Counted from the stretch's first letter, positions 26,974-36,910 are shown. The stretch is 64,000 nucleotides of DNA from Bacilli bacterium (GCA_028694645.1 JAQVKM010000001.1:1-64000), one strand, 5' to 3'. Made by a program: numbers and translations. Notes: generated from the sequence alone by a model not told the origin.

Positions 26974-27721
26974 TAAAAAATTAAAAAAAATTATCAATGA
27001 TAGTATTAATATTGAATCAAAGGAATTTTTGAGTAATTTATTAAATAATTCCGAAATTAAAAATGTAAGGATAATTAGAAAAGAAAGAACTAAATTAGTT
27101 TTTAGATTTGCTATGTTTATTTTACTTATATCAATATGCTTTATCAATCTAAATAATGATAAGTCGAGAGTTAATAAATTTGACAATAATAAAATTAAAC
27201 ATGATATTATTAATGTTAATAATTTTCCATATGATGTTGATGAGCAAGGTAATTATCCTATATTTGATAATGTAAATGGTATTATATCGCGAAATATTGA
27301 TATAACCAGCATAAATAATCTTTTTAAAGTAAATATTGTTGAAAATAGATTTGCAAATTATTATATTATAAATGAATGCAATTACAGCATGCCTCAAAAT
27401 ACTGTAATTTCTTGTACAGTTAATTTAAATAGTAAAATAAATAGTAATTCTAAAATGCAAATAAAAATGACAAATGGTGCATTTCCTTTATTTGATGATG
27501 AAATAAATGATAAATGGGAAGTTTATATAAAAGAAAACAATTTTCTGATTTCAAAGATCAATGATTTCAACTTAATTATAGTTCAAAATACAAATAATGA
27601 GTTTAATAACTATAAAACAAAATTTATTATAGAAAAAATAGGTATTTCAATTGATTCTTATGACATGAATTTAGAAGAAATAAAGTGTTTGTTGAAAATA
27701 ATAATAAATTCTATAAAATAG
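26966..27721 (+). CDS. Probable membrane anti-sigma factor
   Basis: 251 residues: a cytoplasmic N-terminus of about 47 residues, one membrane helix (FRFAMFILLISICFINL, about 47-63) and an extracellular domain of about 185 residues. Its position, overlapping the sigma gene, and its topology fit a cognate anti-sigma factor. There is no zinc-binding anti-sigma motif. The matrixin upstream might cleave the extracellular part, which is speculation from the layout. Confidence 0.7.
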   Translation: MSSKKLKKIINDSINIESKEFLSNLLNNSEIKNVRIIRKERTKLVFRFAMFILLISICFINLNNDKSRVNKFDNNKIKHDIINVNNFPYDVDEQGNYPIFDNVNGIISRNIDITSINNLFKVNIVENRFANYYIINECNYSMPQNTVISCTVNLNSKINSNSKMQIKMTNGAFPLFDDEINDKWEVYIKENNFLISKINDFNLIIVQNTNNEFNNYKTKFIIEKIGISIDSYDMNLEEIKCLLKIIINSIK

Positions 27722-28093
27722 TAATTATAATTAATTATGTTATTAAATTTCACAATGCTTAAAAAGTGTTAAAAAAATAATTATCAACATATCATTAACT
27801 ATCTTTTGATAACCAAATGAGTAACACACTACGCTATTGGCAGAGCCAATAACGGTGTGCAAATGGGTAGCCCTTTTGAAAACCTATAATGCATAATATT
27901 GCAATTAAAATTATATTTTAAAAAAATAAGTTTTCTCTATTGATAAAGCACATCGCTACTTTCTAAAATGATTGGCAAATCTTTAATATTCTAATTATTT
28001 TTTTGTATATAATTTTTTAAATATTAATAAAATTTTAAAAATATGATATAATTACTTAAAGACAAATATTAATTTGAAAGTGAGTTTAATTTT
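27722..28093. other. Gene-free stretch with one structured segment
   Basis: 372 bp without a convincing frame. It contains the bulged hairpin at 27825-27859 (CACAC, TATTGGC-AGA-GCCAATA, GTGTG) followed by the mini-hairpin GGGTAGCCC. The GC content of this segment is clearly above its surroundings. It could be a small RNA, a protein-binding site or a nick site; I cannot decide. Promoter-like TATAAT elements occur before 28094. Confidence 0.4.
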
Positions 28094-28507
28094 ATGAATA
28101 AAAAAATCACAATAATTTTATCTGTAATAATTTTTGTTGTAACTATTTTTGTAATTATTTTACTCAAAAATAATTATTTAAAAGAAAATGTTATTATACA
28201 TAATAATGAAAGATATGCAAGAATAAAAAAAGATGTTGAATTTGAAATTATAAGATATGTTGAACTTGTTACACCTATATGTGAAAATAATGGTGGTGAA
28301 ATGTTAATAACTCATAAAACTATGGTATATAATGGAGGTTTTGATAAGGAAAAATTGCTAGATGTGGATAATAAATCATACTGTAGTGTCTATGCTTTAT
28401 CAAGTTGTAATGGTGAAAATAAACATACATATAAAATTTATATAAAATGCAATGATTATGAGGATAATGGTTTTGTACAAAGGGATGAACCGTTCACAAA
28501 AAAATAA
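28094..28507 (+). CDS. Hypothetical membrane-anchored protein
   Basis: A 137-residue protein with an N-terminal membrane helix (about 5-25) and an exported part with five Cys (PICENNGGE, SYCSVYALSSCNGE, IKCND) that could form disulfides. The layout, a short anchor followed by a strand-rich domain, resembles minor pseudopilins or exported small proteins, but no prepilin signal is present. GAAAGTGAG precedes ATG 28094. No family recognised. Confidence 0.55.
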   Translation: MNKKITIILSVIIFVVTIFVIILLKNNYLKENVIIHNNERYARIKKDVEFEIIRYVELVTPICENNGGEMLITHKTMVYNGGFDKEKLLDVDNKSYCSVYALSSCNGENKHTYKIYIKCNDYEDNGFVQRDEPFTKK

Positions 28508-28663
28508 TAATTTGCAGTGATATAATTCATGTAAGTAAAAAAAATTGTATATAAATGACATAATTAAAAATTGAATAATATATTTTTTATTTAAATTTCA
28601 AAAATGTGATATAATAATCTTAGAAATTAACTAAATAAAATTTCCAAACGTCCTTTACAGGCG

Positions 28664-28737
28664 CACCATAGTGATTGTTACTCGAACTTTTCGAGTATGT
28701 ATAGAAAATACTAACTAAATAAATAGTTGGTATTTTT
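28664..28737 (+). repeat. Junction repeat copy C
   Basis: CACCA (28664-28668), then a block from 28680 that is nearly identical to copy A (CTCGAA-CTT-TTCGAG hairpin, terminator AATACTAACT/AGTTGGTATT with T run). The near-identity continues into the following gene up to about codon 55. Confidence 0.75.
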
Positions 28738-28762
28738 TTGTGTACTAGGAAAGAGGGATAAT

Positions 28763-29344
28763 ATGTTACAAATAGAAACTAAAGAAATCAAGATAAGTGA
28801 AGATTTAAAAAGAAAAATTGAAATGATAGGAAGATTTACTAATACTAAACCAATAATTAAAAATGGAAGTATTAGAAATATAAAAGGAACTAATATTGCA
28901 TATGTTGAACCTCATCAAATATTTATAAAAGATAATAAAGTAACTGTAAGGTTTTCAAGTGTTGAATTAGAAAAAATAAATGAAGTAGCAAAACAAAAAA
29001 ATATTAAAACAGCAACTTTAATTAGAAATATAACTTTATCATCAATTACAAATCAAGAATTACTAAGTGAAAAAGATGAACTAGGAGATTTTATAATTAA
29101 AACAATTGAAAAATCTAGTGATAAAAAACTAGGTAGAATAATATCATTAATATTTAGAGCGACTTCTAAAATAGAAGAAGTATTTGAACAAAATGATTTA
29201 TTTTATCAAAATACTAGAGATTTTTATAATTGGGAGTATGATAAAAAAGAATATGCTAATAAAAACTATTATCACCCAATATCTGAACTAGCTATGGAAT
29301 TCATTAAAGAAAGAGATGAAGAAAGAATTAAGAATAGTAAGTAA
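28763..29344 (+). CDS. Fusion of the small recombinase-associated protein with the RHH protein
   Basis: A 193-residue protein. Residues 1 to about 55 are nearly identical to the protein at 14329, and from about 56 on to the RHH protein at 16724 (DNKVTVRFSSVELEKINEVAKQK). The junction falls in a stretch (AAAAGATAATAA) that resembles both parents, so it looks like a deletion of about 2.2 kb through microhomology. That deletion removed the leader, attenuator and recombinase. ATG 28763 follows AGGAAAGAGGG. It is probably the scar of an element that lost its recombinase; whether the fusion works is unknown. Confidence 0.8.
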   Translation: MLQIETKEIKISEDLKRKIEMIGRFTNTKPIIKNGSIRNIKGTNIAYVEPHQIFIKDNKVTVRFSSVELEKINEVAKQKNIKTATLIRNITLSSITNQELLSEKDELGDFIIKTIEKSSDKKLGRIISLIFRATSKIEEVFEQNDLFYQNTRDFYNWEYDKKEYANKNYYHPISELAMEFIKERDEERIKNSK

Positions 29345-29460
29345 TAAAAGAAGTAAATCTTATATTAAAATAAAAATATAAATAGAAAGAACCTATTGTT
29401 TGGATATTATTTAATAGAAATTAATGATATAATATTTATAACGAATTACGGAGTGATATT

Positions 29461-31758
29461 ATGGAAGAAAAGAAATTTTTCGAAAGGCTTGATGCAAGAG
29501 ATTACGAAAATTTAGAAAAGGAATTATTACAATAATATAAAAAGTCGAGAGATTTAAATACTAGATATTTTTTGGGTATTTGCTATAGTAAGCAATATTC
29601 TAAGTGGAATGAAGCAGTCACTATTTTTAAGGAATTATTAAATTCTGATTTTAAATATCCAGCTATGTACATTTTTCTTGCAAAACGAAGTAAAAGTAAT
29701 TTAGAAGGCTCGAAATTTATTAAAGAAGGAATAAAAAACTTTGAGGATAATAAGAGTTTAAAGAAAATATTATTATTCTATTTAGAAGATGATGAAAAAG
29801 AAGCTTATTTTTTAGAATTGAAAAATGATATTGATATTACTTTTGATATAGCAATAGAAATGATTAGTATTTATTATTCTAAAAGAGATTATAAAAAAGC
29901 ATTAGAATTATTTGATTATTTAAACGAGGAAGAAAGCCCTAATAAAATTGATTTATATTTTTTAAAAATTGCCATTTCATATTTGGCAAACAAAAAAATT
30001 GATGTAGAAGTTATTAATTCATTTATAGTAAAAGATAATAATAGTTTTTTGGGTTTTATAATTCGGTTAATTGAAATTGATATTGAAAATAATGAAAATA
30101 TATCTAAAAAGCTGATTTCTCAGTTAAATTATATGTCAGAACCTGATAATCCATTTATTGAAATAGTTAACTTTGAAAACGGAAATCATTCATATTTTAG
30201 CATTGATGAATTATTTTATTCAATATTAAAAAAACTGGAAGAAAAATTCACTGATGTGGACATAATAAGAAAGTTAAAATTGATATATGCTTTCCAAGAA
30301 TTATATTTAGCAGATGAAGAAAAAGATGTTAGCAAGACTAGATTAAAAGAAATACAAAAATTAGTAGATGAGGAATTAGAAAAACATAGTGATAAAATAT
30401 TATATTTACAACTGCTTGATATATATATAAAGTTATCAAATAATAAAAAATATTTTGATACTTATATAAAAGCAATAGAAAATTCGCATAATATTGATTA
30501 TATAGATTTATCTGATTTCAATTTAAGTGATTTAGATTATGCTAACAATTATGTGATGCAAAATGTTAAAATTTATGATTTTAATAGTAATAAATATCAA
30601 AGCTTAATTGAAACATTGGTTAAAACTCTTCACAGCCACGAAAAATATTCTGATATTGTAAAATTAATGGATGCAATTGAATATGAAAAATTAGATTATT
30701 TAAAATTTGGATTTGAAATTGCATATTCTTTTAGTAATGATAAAAGAACTGATAAAACCAAAGAAATCTATGAAAGTTATATAATTAAATATCCGAATAG
30801 TGATGCAGCAATAAATAATTTGGGTGTAATATATGAAAAAGAAAGAAATTATGAGAAAGCACTTGAATATTATAAAAAATCTGAAAATATATCACATAGT
30901 GATATTTCTTCGAACAATATAAAGAGATGTGAAGAATTAATGGAACAGTCAAAAAAAGAAATAGATTTGGAACAAAAATCTTTAGAATATTTTAAAGTGG
31001 AAAATATATGGATTATAGATAGAATAAAAAATTTTTATGAAGATGCTGATGAAAAAGGAAATGTGATTTGTCCTTATAAAAGATTGCCAATTATTTTAAA
31101 ATGTAGTGAAGAAAAATCACAAGATGTTCTAAAACAAATGTTAGAAAAAGGATATTTATTTAAAAATAAAAATCACGATTATGACACAAATTCAAGTGTT
31201 TATAAAATTAATTTTAGCATTGCAAAAAGGTTGGATGAGATAAAAGAGGATAACCAACTTATATCTTCATTTACTAGTAATTTAGATAGATTTACGATAG
31301 ATGAGCTTTCAAACATCGAGTATAAAAGAGTAATATCTAAACTTAATGTTATTGGAAAGAATAACCTTAAAGAAATATTTATTAGGGATTATAATGAATT
31401 AGTATTCAATTATTTAACAAATCAACAAAAAACGGTTGTGTTAATGAGTGGCACATTAGTTGAGTTAATATTACTATTTATTTTAAATAAAAAGAAAATT
31501 ACAACTTATAATGTTGGTTCAAAGCAGAAAAAAAGAAAAATAGTTGATATGGATATTACTGAAATGCTAGAAGTGTGTGACAAAGAAAATTTAATTCAAA
31601 AAGCACCACAGAAATTTATGGATGGAATTAAAAATTTTAGAAACTTTATTCATCCAGGTAAAGAGTTGAGAGAAAAAACATTAGAACTTGATAAAACAAC
31701 AATAGAATTATCTTTTAATATTGTAAATTGGTTAATTTTAAACATAAATTTAAAATAA
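29461..31758 (+). pseudogene. TPR-HEPN protein interrupted by one in-frame stop codon
   Basis: ATG 29461 with GGAGTG upstream opens a frame that meets TAA at 29533-29535 (codon 25) and then stays open in the same frame to 31758. Removing that one stop gives about 765 residues. The main part shows tetratricopeptide-like helices, the clearest being DAAINNLGVIYEKERNYEKALEYYKK (here broken: DAAINNLGVIYE, NYEKALEYYKK). The C-terminal ~90 residues carry FRNFIHPGKE, an R-X3-H motif of HEPN type. There is no ribosome-binding site near the next possible start (TTG 29572), which favours a nonsense mutation over a shorter gene. A defence or stress role is plausible from HEPN and the mobile setting. Confidence 0.7.
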
Positions 31759-31917
31759 TATAAATGTTATAAAAAATAATTTTTTAGAATATTATAATCA
31801 AAATATTTTTTGAAATAATAATATTTTTGATATTTAATAATAGGCTAGTGTGGTAGTGTAAAGAGTTTGACAAAATATAAATATATATTTATAATATGAT
31901 GTAAGAAAGGAGATATT

Positions 31918-32217
31918 ATGGAAAAAGAACACTTAGTTGTTGATTTATATAGAAAGGTTATTTGTTCTTTAACATGTATTGAAAAACGAACAAGTAATGA
32001 TTTAACTAGAAATAAAGCATTAAGTTATATAAATCAATTTATAGATCAATATGATCAATATTTAAATAAAAAAGAATGCTTAAGTTACAATATATCAGAT
32101 TTGATAGATTTTTGTAATGATTGCTATAATGAAGTAGAAGTCTTTGACTATGCTGAAGATGTTGAGTATGGAGTAAAAGAACTTATAAAAAAAGCAAATA
32201 ATGAAAGAGGGCGATAA
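31918..32217 (+). CDS. Hypothetical small protein
   Basis: A 99-residue, acidic, helical protein without a recognised family. AAAGGAGAT precedes ATG 31918. It ends one base before the next gene, so the two form a probable operon within the element. Confidence 0.6.
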   Translation: MEKEHLVVDLYRKVICSLTCIEKRTSNDLTRNKALSYINQFIDQYDQYLNKKECLSYNISDLIDFCNDCYNEVEVFDYAEDVEYGVKELIKKANNERGR

Positions 32218-32218
32218 A

Positions 32219-32767
32219 ATGGCAAAGGAAACTGAAGGTGGAACTTGGATCAATGTAAATGGTAATGAAGAAAAAGGACATGTTAATATTTATGGCAGTG
32301 ATCCTAAGGAACTTCATGATGAGTCAATTCACATAAATATTGATTATGATAAAAGAACATTCAATATTAACGAAAAATCCGATGGAGAAAAATCGACAAC
32401 TGATTGCAGTTGCTATTTAACTTCAGCATGCATGAAACATTTTCAAGGAGTATTTAATGATAGTTGTGATGAATTAATGACATTAAGATGGTTTAGAGAT
32501 AAATTTGTGTCAAAGGAAGACATAGAACATTATTATATAACAGCGCCAATTATTGTAAGTAGCATTGATTCTCTAGAAGATAATAGTAAAATTTATGATT
32601 ATATTTATGGTCATATTATAAAACCATGTGTCTCTGCAATAAAAAATGGTGATTATGATTTTGCATATGACAGATATAAGAGTAGTGTTGTTGCGTTAGA
32701 AGACGAATTTGCAAAACCTGCTTTAAAAAAAGAACTTGTTAAGTCTTTAAAATTAAAAACAATATAA
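32219..32767 (+). CDS. Cys-motif protein (CFI-box-like)
   Basis: A 182-residue protein. A Gly-rich N-terminal segment (residues ~1-45) is followed by a segment with CSCYLTSACMKHFQG, DSCDELMTLRWFRDKFV. It resembles the C-terminal CFIATA...LRxFRD box found on many bacterial proteins of unknown role, here placed in the middle. The start is ATG 32219 behind GAGGGCGAT. Coupled to the preceding small gene. Confidence 0.6.
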   Translation: MAKETEGGTWINVNGNEEKGHVNIYGSDPKELHDESIHINIDYDKRTFNINEKSDGEKSTTDCSCYLTSACMKHFQGVFNDSCDELMTLRWFRDKFVSKEDIEHYYITAPIIVSSIDSLEDNSKIYDYIYGHIIKPCVSAIKNGDYDFAYDRYKSSVVALEDEFAKPALKKELVKSLKLKTI

Positions 32768-32782
32768 AAATATATTTTTTTA

Positions 32783-32937
32783 GTTAATATTTAATTACTA
32801 CTTATTTAATATCGCAAGAGTTGTCATACTGGGAACTCTAACGCACCATAATGATTGTAACTTTAACCTTTAGAGTATGTATAGAAAATACTAGCTAAAT
32901 AAATAGTTAGTATTTTTTTATTTGAAAGTAGAAAAAT
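32783..32937 (+). repeat. Junction repeat copy E with dead small-gene remnant
   Basis: The left half (32783-32847, ending AACTCTAACGCACCA) matches copy D. The right half resembles copy C (GAGTATGTATAGAAAATACT, then a terminator with T run near 32916). After it the sequence follows the start region of the 21339 gene (AATATAACA-type codons) but ATG has become AAT, so the gene is lost. It looks like the far boundary of the module that begins at copy D (about 11.6 kb away). Confidence 0.65.
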
Positions 32938-33043
32938 TAAATAATAAATATAACAACAGATAATCATTATATATAGTAAATATATTTTTATTTACATTAA
33001 ACTAATAATATATTATAATATATGACATTAAGAAAAGGCGATT

Positions 33044-33784
33044 ATGATGACTAAAATAGATGAAATAGTAAATAAAACATATTCCAAATATTCTAACACA
33101 CTTGATTTGTATAAGAATATATATAATATCATAACAAAAACTAATGGTAGATATAATAATTTGAATTATGATGTATTATTAAAATTAGTAGATGAAAACA
33201 TAAATATACTAATAAATATGATTGATAACAATGTTTATGAGATAGATGAAATATTGTATTCTTCATTAGAAGTTGTATTATCTTATTTTCTAAGTGATCA
33301 ATATATTAACAGTGGTAGGCTAGGATCTAATTCAAAAAAAAGAATGGAAAAAGTTAGTGAATTAATTAATTTGAAAAATAGATTCACATTAATTAGTAAT
33401 GATAAAAAAGAATATTCTAATGATGAAATTATAAATTCAACTTTCCTTCTAAAAATAGATGATTTTATGAAATTATATAATGGAAAAAATTATGAAATAT
33501 CTAAATATAAAACAGAAGATGAATTAATTGAAGATTTGAATTCTATAGCATATTCTAAATCACCCATAAGGAAAGCTTATATGTGTTTTGTGTTAGAAAA
33601 TATTAAATTACAGATTGAAGAGAATATTTTAAGTAGTGATTTAAAATATTTACTTGATAGAATAAATTTTTATATTGAAGCTAATAAAAATATTGGATTA
33701 CCAGTTATTGATAGAGTATCTTTTATGAAAATTGAAATGATGATCAAAATAAAAGAATATGAAAAGAGCTATGTTAAATCTTAA
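33044..33784 (+). CDS. Hypothetical helical protein
   Basis: A 246-residue soluble protein, mostly helical by composition, with no signal peptide and no motif I recognise. AAAAGG lies before ATG 33044 (a second ATG follows at 33047). It lies between two decayed element boundaries and is likely cargo. Confidence 0.55.
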   Translation: MMTKIDEIVNKTYSKYSNTLDLYKNIYNIITKTNGRYNNLNYDVLLKLVDENINILINMIDNNVYEIDEILYSSLEVVLSYFLSDQYINSGRLGSNSKKRMEKVSELINLKNRFTLISNDKKEYSNDEIINSTFLLKIDDFMKLYNGKNYEISKYKTEDELIEDLNSIAYSKSPIRKAYMCFVLENIKLQIEENILSSDLKYLLDRINFYIEANKNIGLPVIDRVSFMKIEMMIKIKEYEKSYVKS

Positions 33785-34304
33785 TATTAAATATAATATT
33801 AAACTAGTGAATTTATAATATATGATTTTTTAGCTAATACTTAATTACTAGTTATTTTGAATAATGATTAATCAACTCTCAAATATAGAAGAATTGAATA
33901 AAATTTTACTTTTAAAGTAGAAAAAAATTGAATAACAATATATATCTAAATAATAATTTAAAACATTTTGAAATTCCTGATATGATTAATTCAATTAAAG
34001 TAAAAAACATTTTGAAAAATACAATATAAATTAATTCTGTGATTCAAAAGAAGAAGTTTTACAACTATATAAAAAAGCATCGGTTAGATAATCATAAAAA
34101 TCATATTACAAGTAATCCAAAAGCAGTCTTAAATATGACTGTTTTTTTGTATATAAAACTTAAAATAATGGAAATAAAATTTATTGATTTTTTTTATTAA
34201 TTTTAAATTTTTTAAATAATGTGATACAATTAATTTGTAAGATAATGTTAGGAGGGGAGATAAATATCATATAAGACAATAAACTAATTATTTAAGGAGG
34301 AAAT
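33785..34304. other. Decayed element end
   Basis: 520 bp without an intact gene. The stretch AGCTAATACTTAATTACTAG near 33830 resembles the left part of copies D and E. A terminator, AGCAGTC/GACTGTT with seven T, lies at 34122-34148. The last 60 bp hold GGAGGGGAG (about 34251) with no start codon behind it, and AAGGAGG before the heliorhodopsin gene. I read this as the worn right end of the array. Confidence 0.5.
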
Positions 34305-35078
34305 ATGGAAGAAAAATTCAAAAAATTATTAAATTTCAATAAAATAATGGGATTAATACACTTTATACAATTTATTATAATGTTATTTTTAGCTACTAAT
34401 GTAATACAAAAAATATCACAATTTAAGCCAATGATTACACAAAATTATTTAGCTTATAATATTAAAACACAATCATTAGAACCAGCAGTAAGAAATTTAT
34501 TTGAATTACCTTTTGGTATATTAGTTGCATCATTTTTATTAATTTCAGCTTTAGCACATTTAATTATTTGTTTAAATAGTAAAAAATATGTTGAAGATTT
34601 AAAAAATGGAATAAATAAATTTAGATGGTTTGAATATGCTATTAGTTCATCAATTATGATTGTTTTAATAGCTACTTTATTTGGAGTATATGATATTGCA
34701 TCTTTGATATTAATATTTGCTTCTAATGCAATAATGAATATTTTTGGATTAATAATGGAAGAAATGAATATCAAAACTAAAAAAACAAAATGGGGACCAT
34801 TTATTTATGGAGGAATCATTGGTATAGTTCCTTGGATTACTATTTTATTATATATGTTTGGAACAGGTAATTTTGATTTAGTACCATGGTTTGTATGGGC
34901 AATAATCATAACTTATTTTGTTTTCTTTAGTACATTTCCTATTAACATGTATCTTCAGTATAAAAAAGTTGGAAAATGGAAAGATTATTTATATGGTGAA
35001 AAAATTTATATTATACTAAGTTTAGTAGCTAAAACAGCACTTGCTTGGTTAGTTTTATTTGGAGCAATGCAACCATAA
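34305..35078 (+). CDS. Heliorhodopsin
   Basis: A 257-residue, seven-helix membrane protein. Diagnostic features are RWFEYAISSSIMIVLIA (R107, W108, E110, the likely counterion in helix 3) and the retinal-binding helix 7 GEKIYIILSLVAKTALAWLV with Lys243. These match heliorhodopsin rather than type 1 rhodopsins (no DTE/NDQ pump motif in helix 3). Heliorhodopsins bind retinal, have slow photocycles and an inverted orientation, and are thought to be sensors or enzyme regulators. AAGGAGG precedes ATG 34305. The next gene starts 17 bp downstream. No retinal biosynthesis gene is in the window. Confidence 0.92.
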   Translation: MEEKFKKLLNFNKIMGLIHFIQFIIMLFLATNVIQKISQFKPMITQNYLAYNIKTQSLEPAVRNLFELPFGILVASFLLISALAHLIICLNSKKYVEDLKNGINKFRWFEYAISSSIMIVLIATLFGVYDIASLILIFASNAIMNIFGLIMEEMNIKTKKTKWGPFIYGGIIGIVPWITILLYMFGTGNFDLVPWFVWAIIITYFVFFSTFPINMYLQYKKVGKWKDYLYGEKIYIILSLVAKTALAWLVLFGAMQP

Positions 35079-35095
35079 TTAAAGGAGAGATGAAA

Positions 35096-36145
35096 ATGAA
35101 TAATATTAAAGTCGTTCAATATGGATGTGGAAAAATGTCTATATATACAATGAGATATGTAGAAGAAAAAGGCGGAACAATTGTTGGAGCAATTGATATT
35201 AATCCAGATGTAATTGGGAAAGATATATCTGAGTTATTAAATTGTGAAAAAAAAGGAGTAACAGTTGTTTCTATTGATAATGCCGAACAAATGTTAAAAG
35301 AAGTAAAACCTGATATATGTATTATTACAACTATGAGTTTGATGAATGATGTTAAAGATGCTTTTATGTTATGTGCTAAATTAGGTATCAATGCTATTAG
35401 TACTTGTGAAGAAGCTTTTTATCCTTTTAATTCATCACCAGTTATTACTAAACAAATAGATGAATTGGCTAAAGCTAATAATTGTACAATAACAGGTAGT
35501 GGATATCAAGATGCTTTTTGGGGAAATTTAATATCTACATTAGCTGGATCAACTCAAAAAATTACAAAAATAAAAGGAAGTTCTTCTTATAATGTAGAAG
35601 ATTATGGAATAGCTCTAGCTAAAGCACATGGAGCAGGACTTGATATAAATGAATTTAATAATCAAATAGCAAGTTCTGATAATATAACAGAAGAACAAAG
35701 AAATGAATTGATTTTAAATGGTCAATTTATGCCAAGTTATATGTGGAATGTTAATGGTTGGTTATGTGATAAACTAGGTTTAACTGTAATATCACAAACA
35801 CAAAAATGTGTTCCTCAAATTAATGAAGAAGATCTTGAATCATCAACTTTAAATATGATTGTTAAAGCCGGTAATGCAACAGGAATGAGTGCTGTTGTAA
35901 CAACAAAAACGGTAGAAGGAATAACAATTGAAACAGAGTGTATTGGTAAGATATATTCAAAAGAAGATTATGATTGCAATAATTGGACAATTTATGGTGA
36001 ACCAGATACAAACTTAATAATTAATCGCCCTGCAACAGTAGAATTAACATGTGCTACTGTTGTTAATAGAATTATGGATGTAATTAATGCTAAACCAGGA
36101 TTTATTCCAACATCACAAATGGGAGAATTAAAATTTATTAAATAA
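35096..36145 (+). CDS. DapB-like NAD(P)-dependent dehydrogenase (2,4-diaminopentanoate dehydrogenase type)
   Basis: A 349-residue protein with an N-terminal Rossmann fold (VVQYGCGKMSIYTMRYV, then VGAIDINPDVIGKDI). The middle stretch TCEEAFYPFNSSP and GSGYQDAFWG fit the DapB-N/diaminopentanoate dehydrogenase group used in ornithine and lysine fermentation. The substrate cannot be decided here. ATG 35096 is selected because AAAGGAGAG ends seven bases before it. It forms an operon with heliorhodopsin, and a regulatory interaction between the two is an attractive guess. Confidence 0.75.
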   Translation: MNNIKVVQYGCGKMSIYTMRYVEEKGGTIVGAIDINPDVIGKDISELLNCEKKGVTVVSIDNAEQMLKEVKPDICIITTMSLMNDVKDAFMLCAKLGINAISTCEEAFYPFNSSPVITKQIDELAKANNCTITGSGYQDAFWGNLISTLAGSTQKITKIKGSSSYNVEDYGIALAKAHGAGLDINEFNNQIASSDNITEEQRNELILNGQFMPSYMWNVNGWLCDKLGLTVISQTQKCVPQINEEDLESSTLNMIVKAGNATGMSAVVTTKTVEGITIETECIGKIYSKEDYDCNNWTIYGEPDTNLIINRPATVELTCATVVNRIMDVINAKPGFIPTSQMGELKFIK

Positions 36146-36154
36146 TTATAATTA

Positions 36155-36181
36155 AAAAGTTAGGATTAAATCCTAACTTTT
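36155..36181. terminator. Bidirectional terminator
   Basis: AAAAGTTAGGA / TCCTAACTTTT with loop TTAAA, between the converging dehydrogenase gene and the 36173-36910 gene. Confidence 0.85.
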
Positions 36182-36910
36182 TTTATTAATATATACTTTT
36201 TCTGAATTACTTTTTTCTTGGAATAAAATTTTATCTTTAAAAACCTTTAGTTTATTTAAAAGTGATAATCTATTATCATCAAATGATTTATTAACTTCAA
36301 AATTTTGACCAGTTATAATAAAATTCCATATTTTATTATTATAATTTATTTTTTCATTAATAATAAAAGAAAAATTATAGTTGTTTATTTTTTGAATTGA
36401 TGTAGTTAAATACTCATTTGGAATTTCTTCTTTTTTCATTTCATAAAAGTAAGCATTTTTAATCATAATTTTATTTAAATTAATGTCATAAATTTCTTCC
36501 ATAATTTGACCATCAAATAATATTTTATTTGTATATTTTTTAAAAATTACTTTTTTATTAATAATATAATTATTTTCTGTTGCTATATGTGCATATGTTT
36601 TAATCTCATCATACTTATTTAATTCATCTTTATTATTACAAGAATTATTTGAATATAACATATTTGTATCATTTTTTTGTTTAATAAAAATCCATATATT
36701 TTTATCATCAAATATTTTAAAATTATCAAATCCATTTTTAATTTTAATAATACAATTATCTTGATCTATATTCATTCCACAAATGAAATCATCTTTTAAT
36801 AATTGTGCTATATGTCTAATTAAACAATGATTATTTTTTATAAATTTTATAATATTATTATTTAAACCAGCTATTTTTAAATAACTTGCTATGGTATTTG
36901 TGTCTCTCAT
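36173..36910 (-). CDS. Hypothetical protein
   Basis: A 245-residue protein rich in Asn, Lys and Ile, with alternating short hydrophobic strands and no signal peptide or known motif. The start (MRDTNTIASYLKIAG) has an AGAGGT-type site upstream on the minus strand. It lies between conserved genes and shows normal coding character. Confidence 0.55.
   Translation of the reverse strand: MRDTNTIASYLKIAGLNNNIIKFIKNNHCLIRHIAQLLKDDFICGMNIDQDNCIIKIKNGFDNFKIFDDKNIWIFIKQKNDTNMLYSNNSCNNKDELNKYDEIKTYAHIATENNYIINKKVIFKKYTNKILFDGQIMEEIYDINLNKIMIKNAYFYEMKKEEIPNEYLTTSIQKINNYNFSFIINEKINYNNKIWNFIITGQNFEVNKSFDDNRLSLLNKLKVFKDKILFQEKSNSEKVYINKKS

Noticed and set aside
34251-34300. A small gene behind the GGAGGGGAG site before the heliorhodopsin
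   Set aside because: No ATG, GTG or TTG stands at a suitable distance, and the following codons reach stops quickly.
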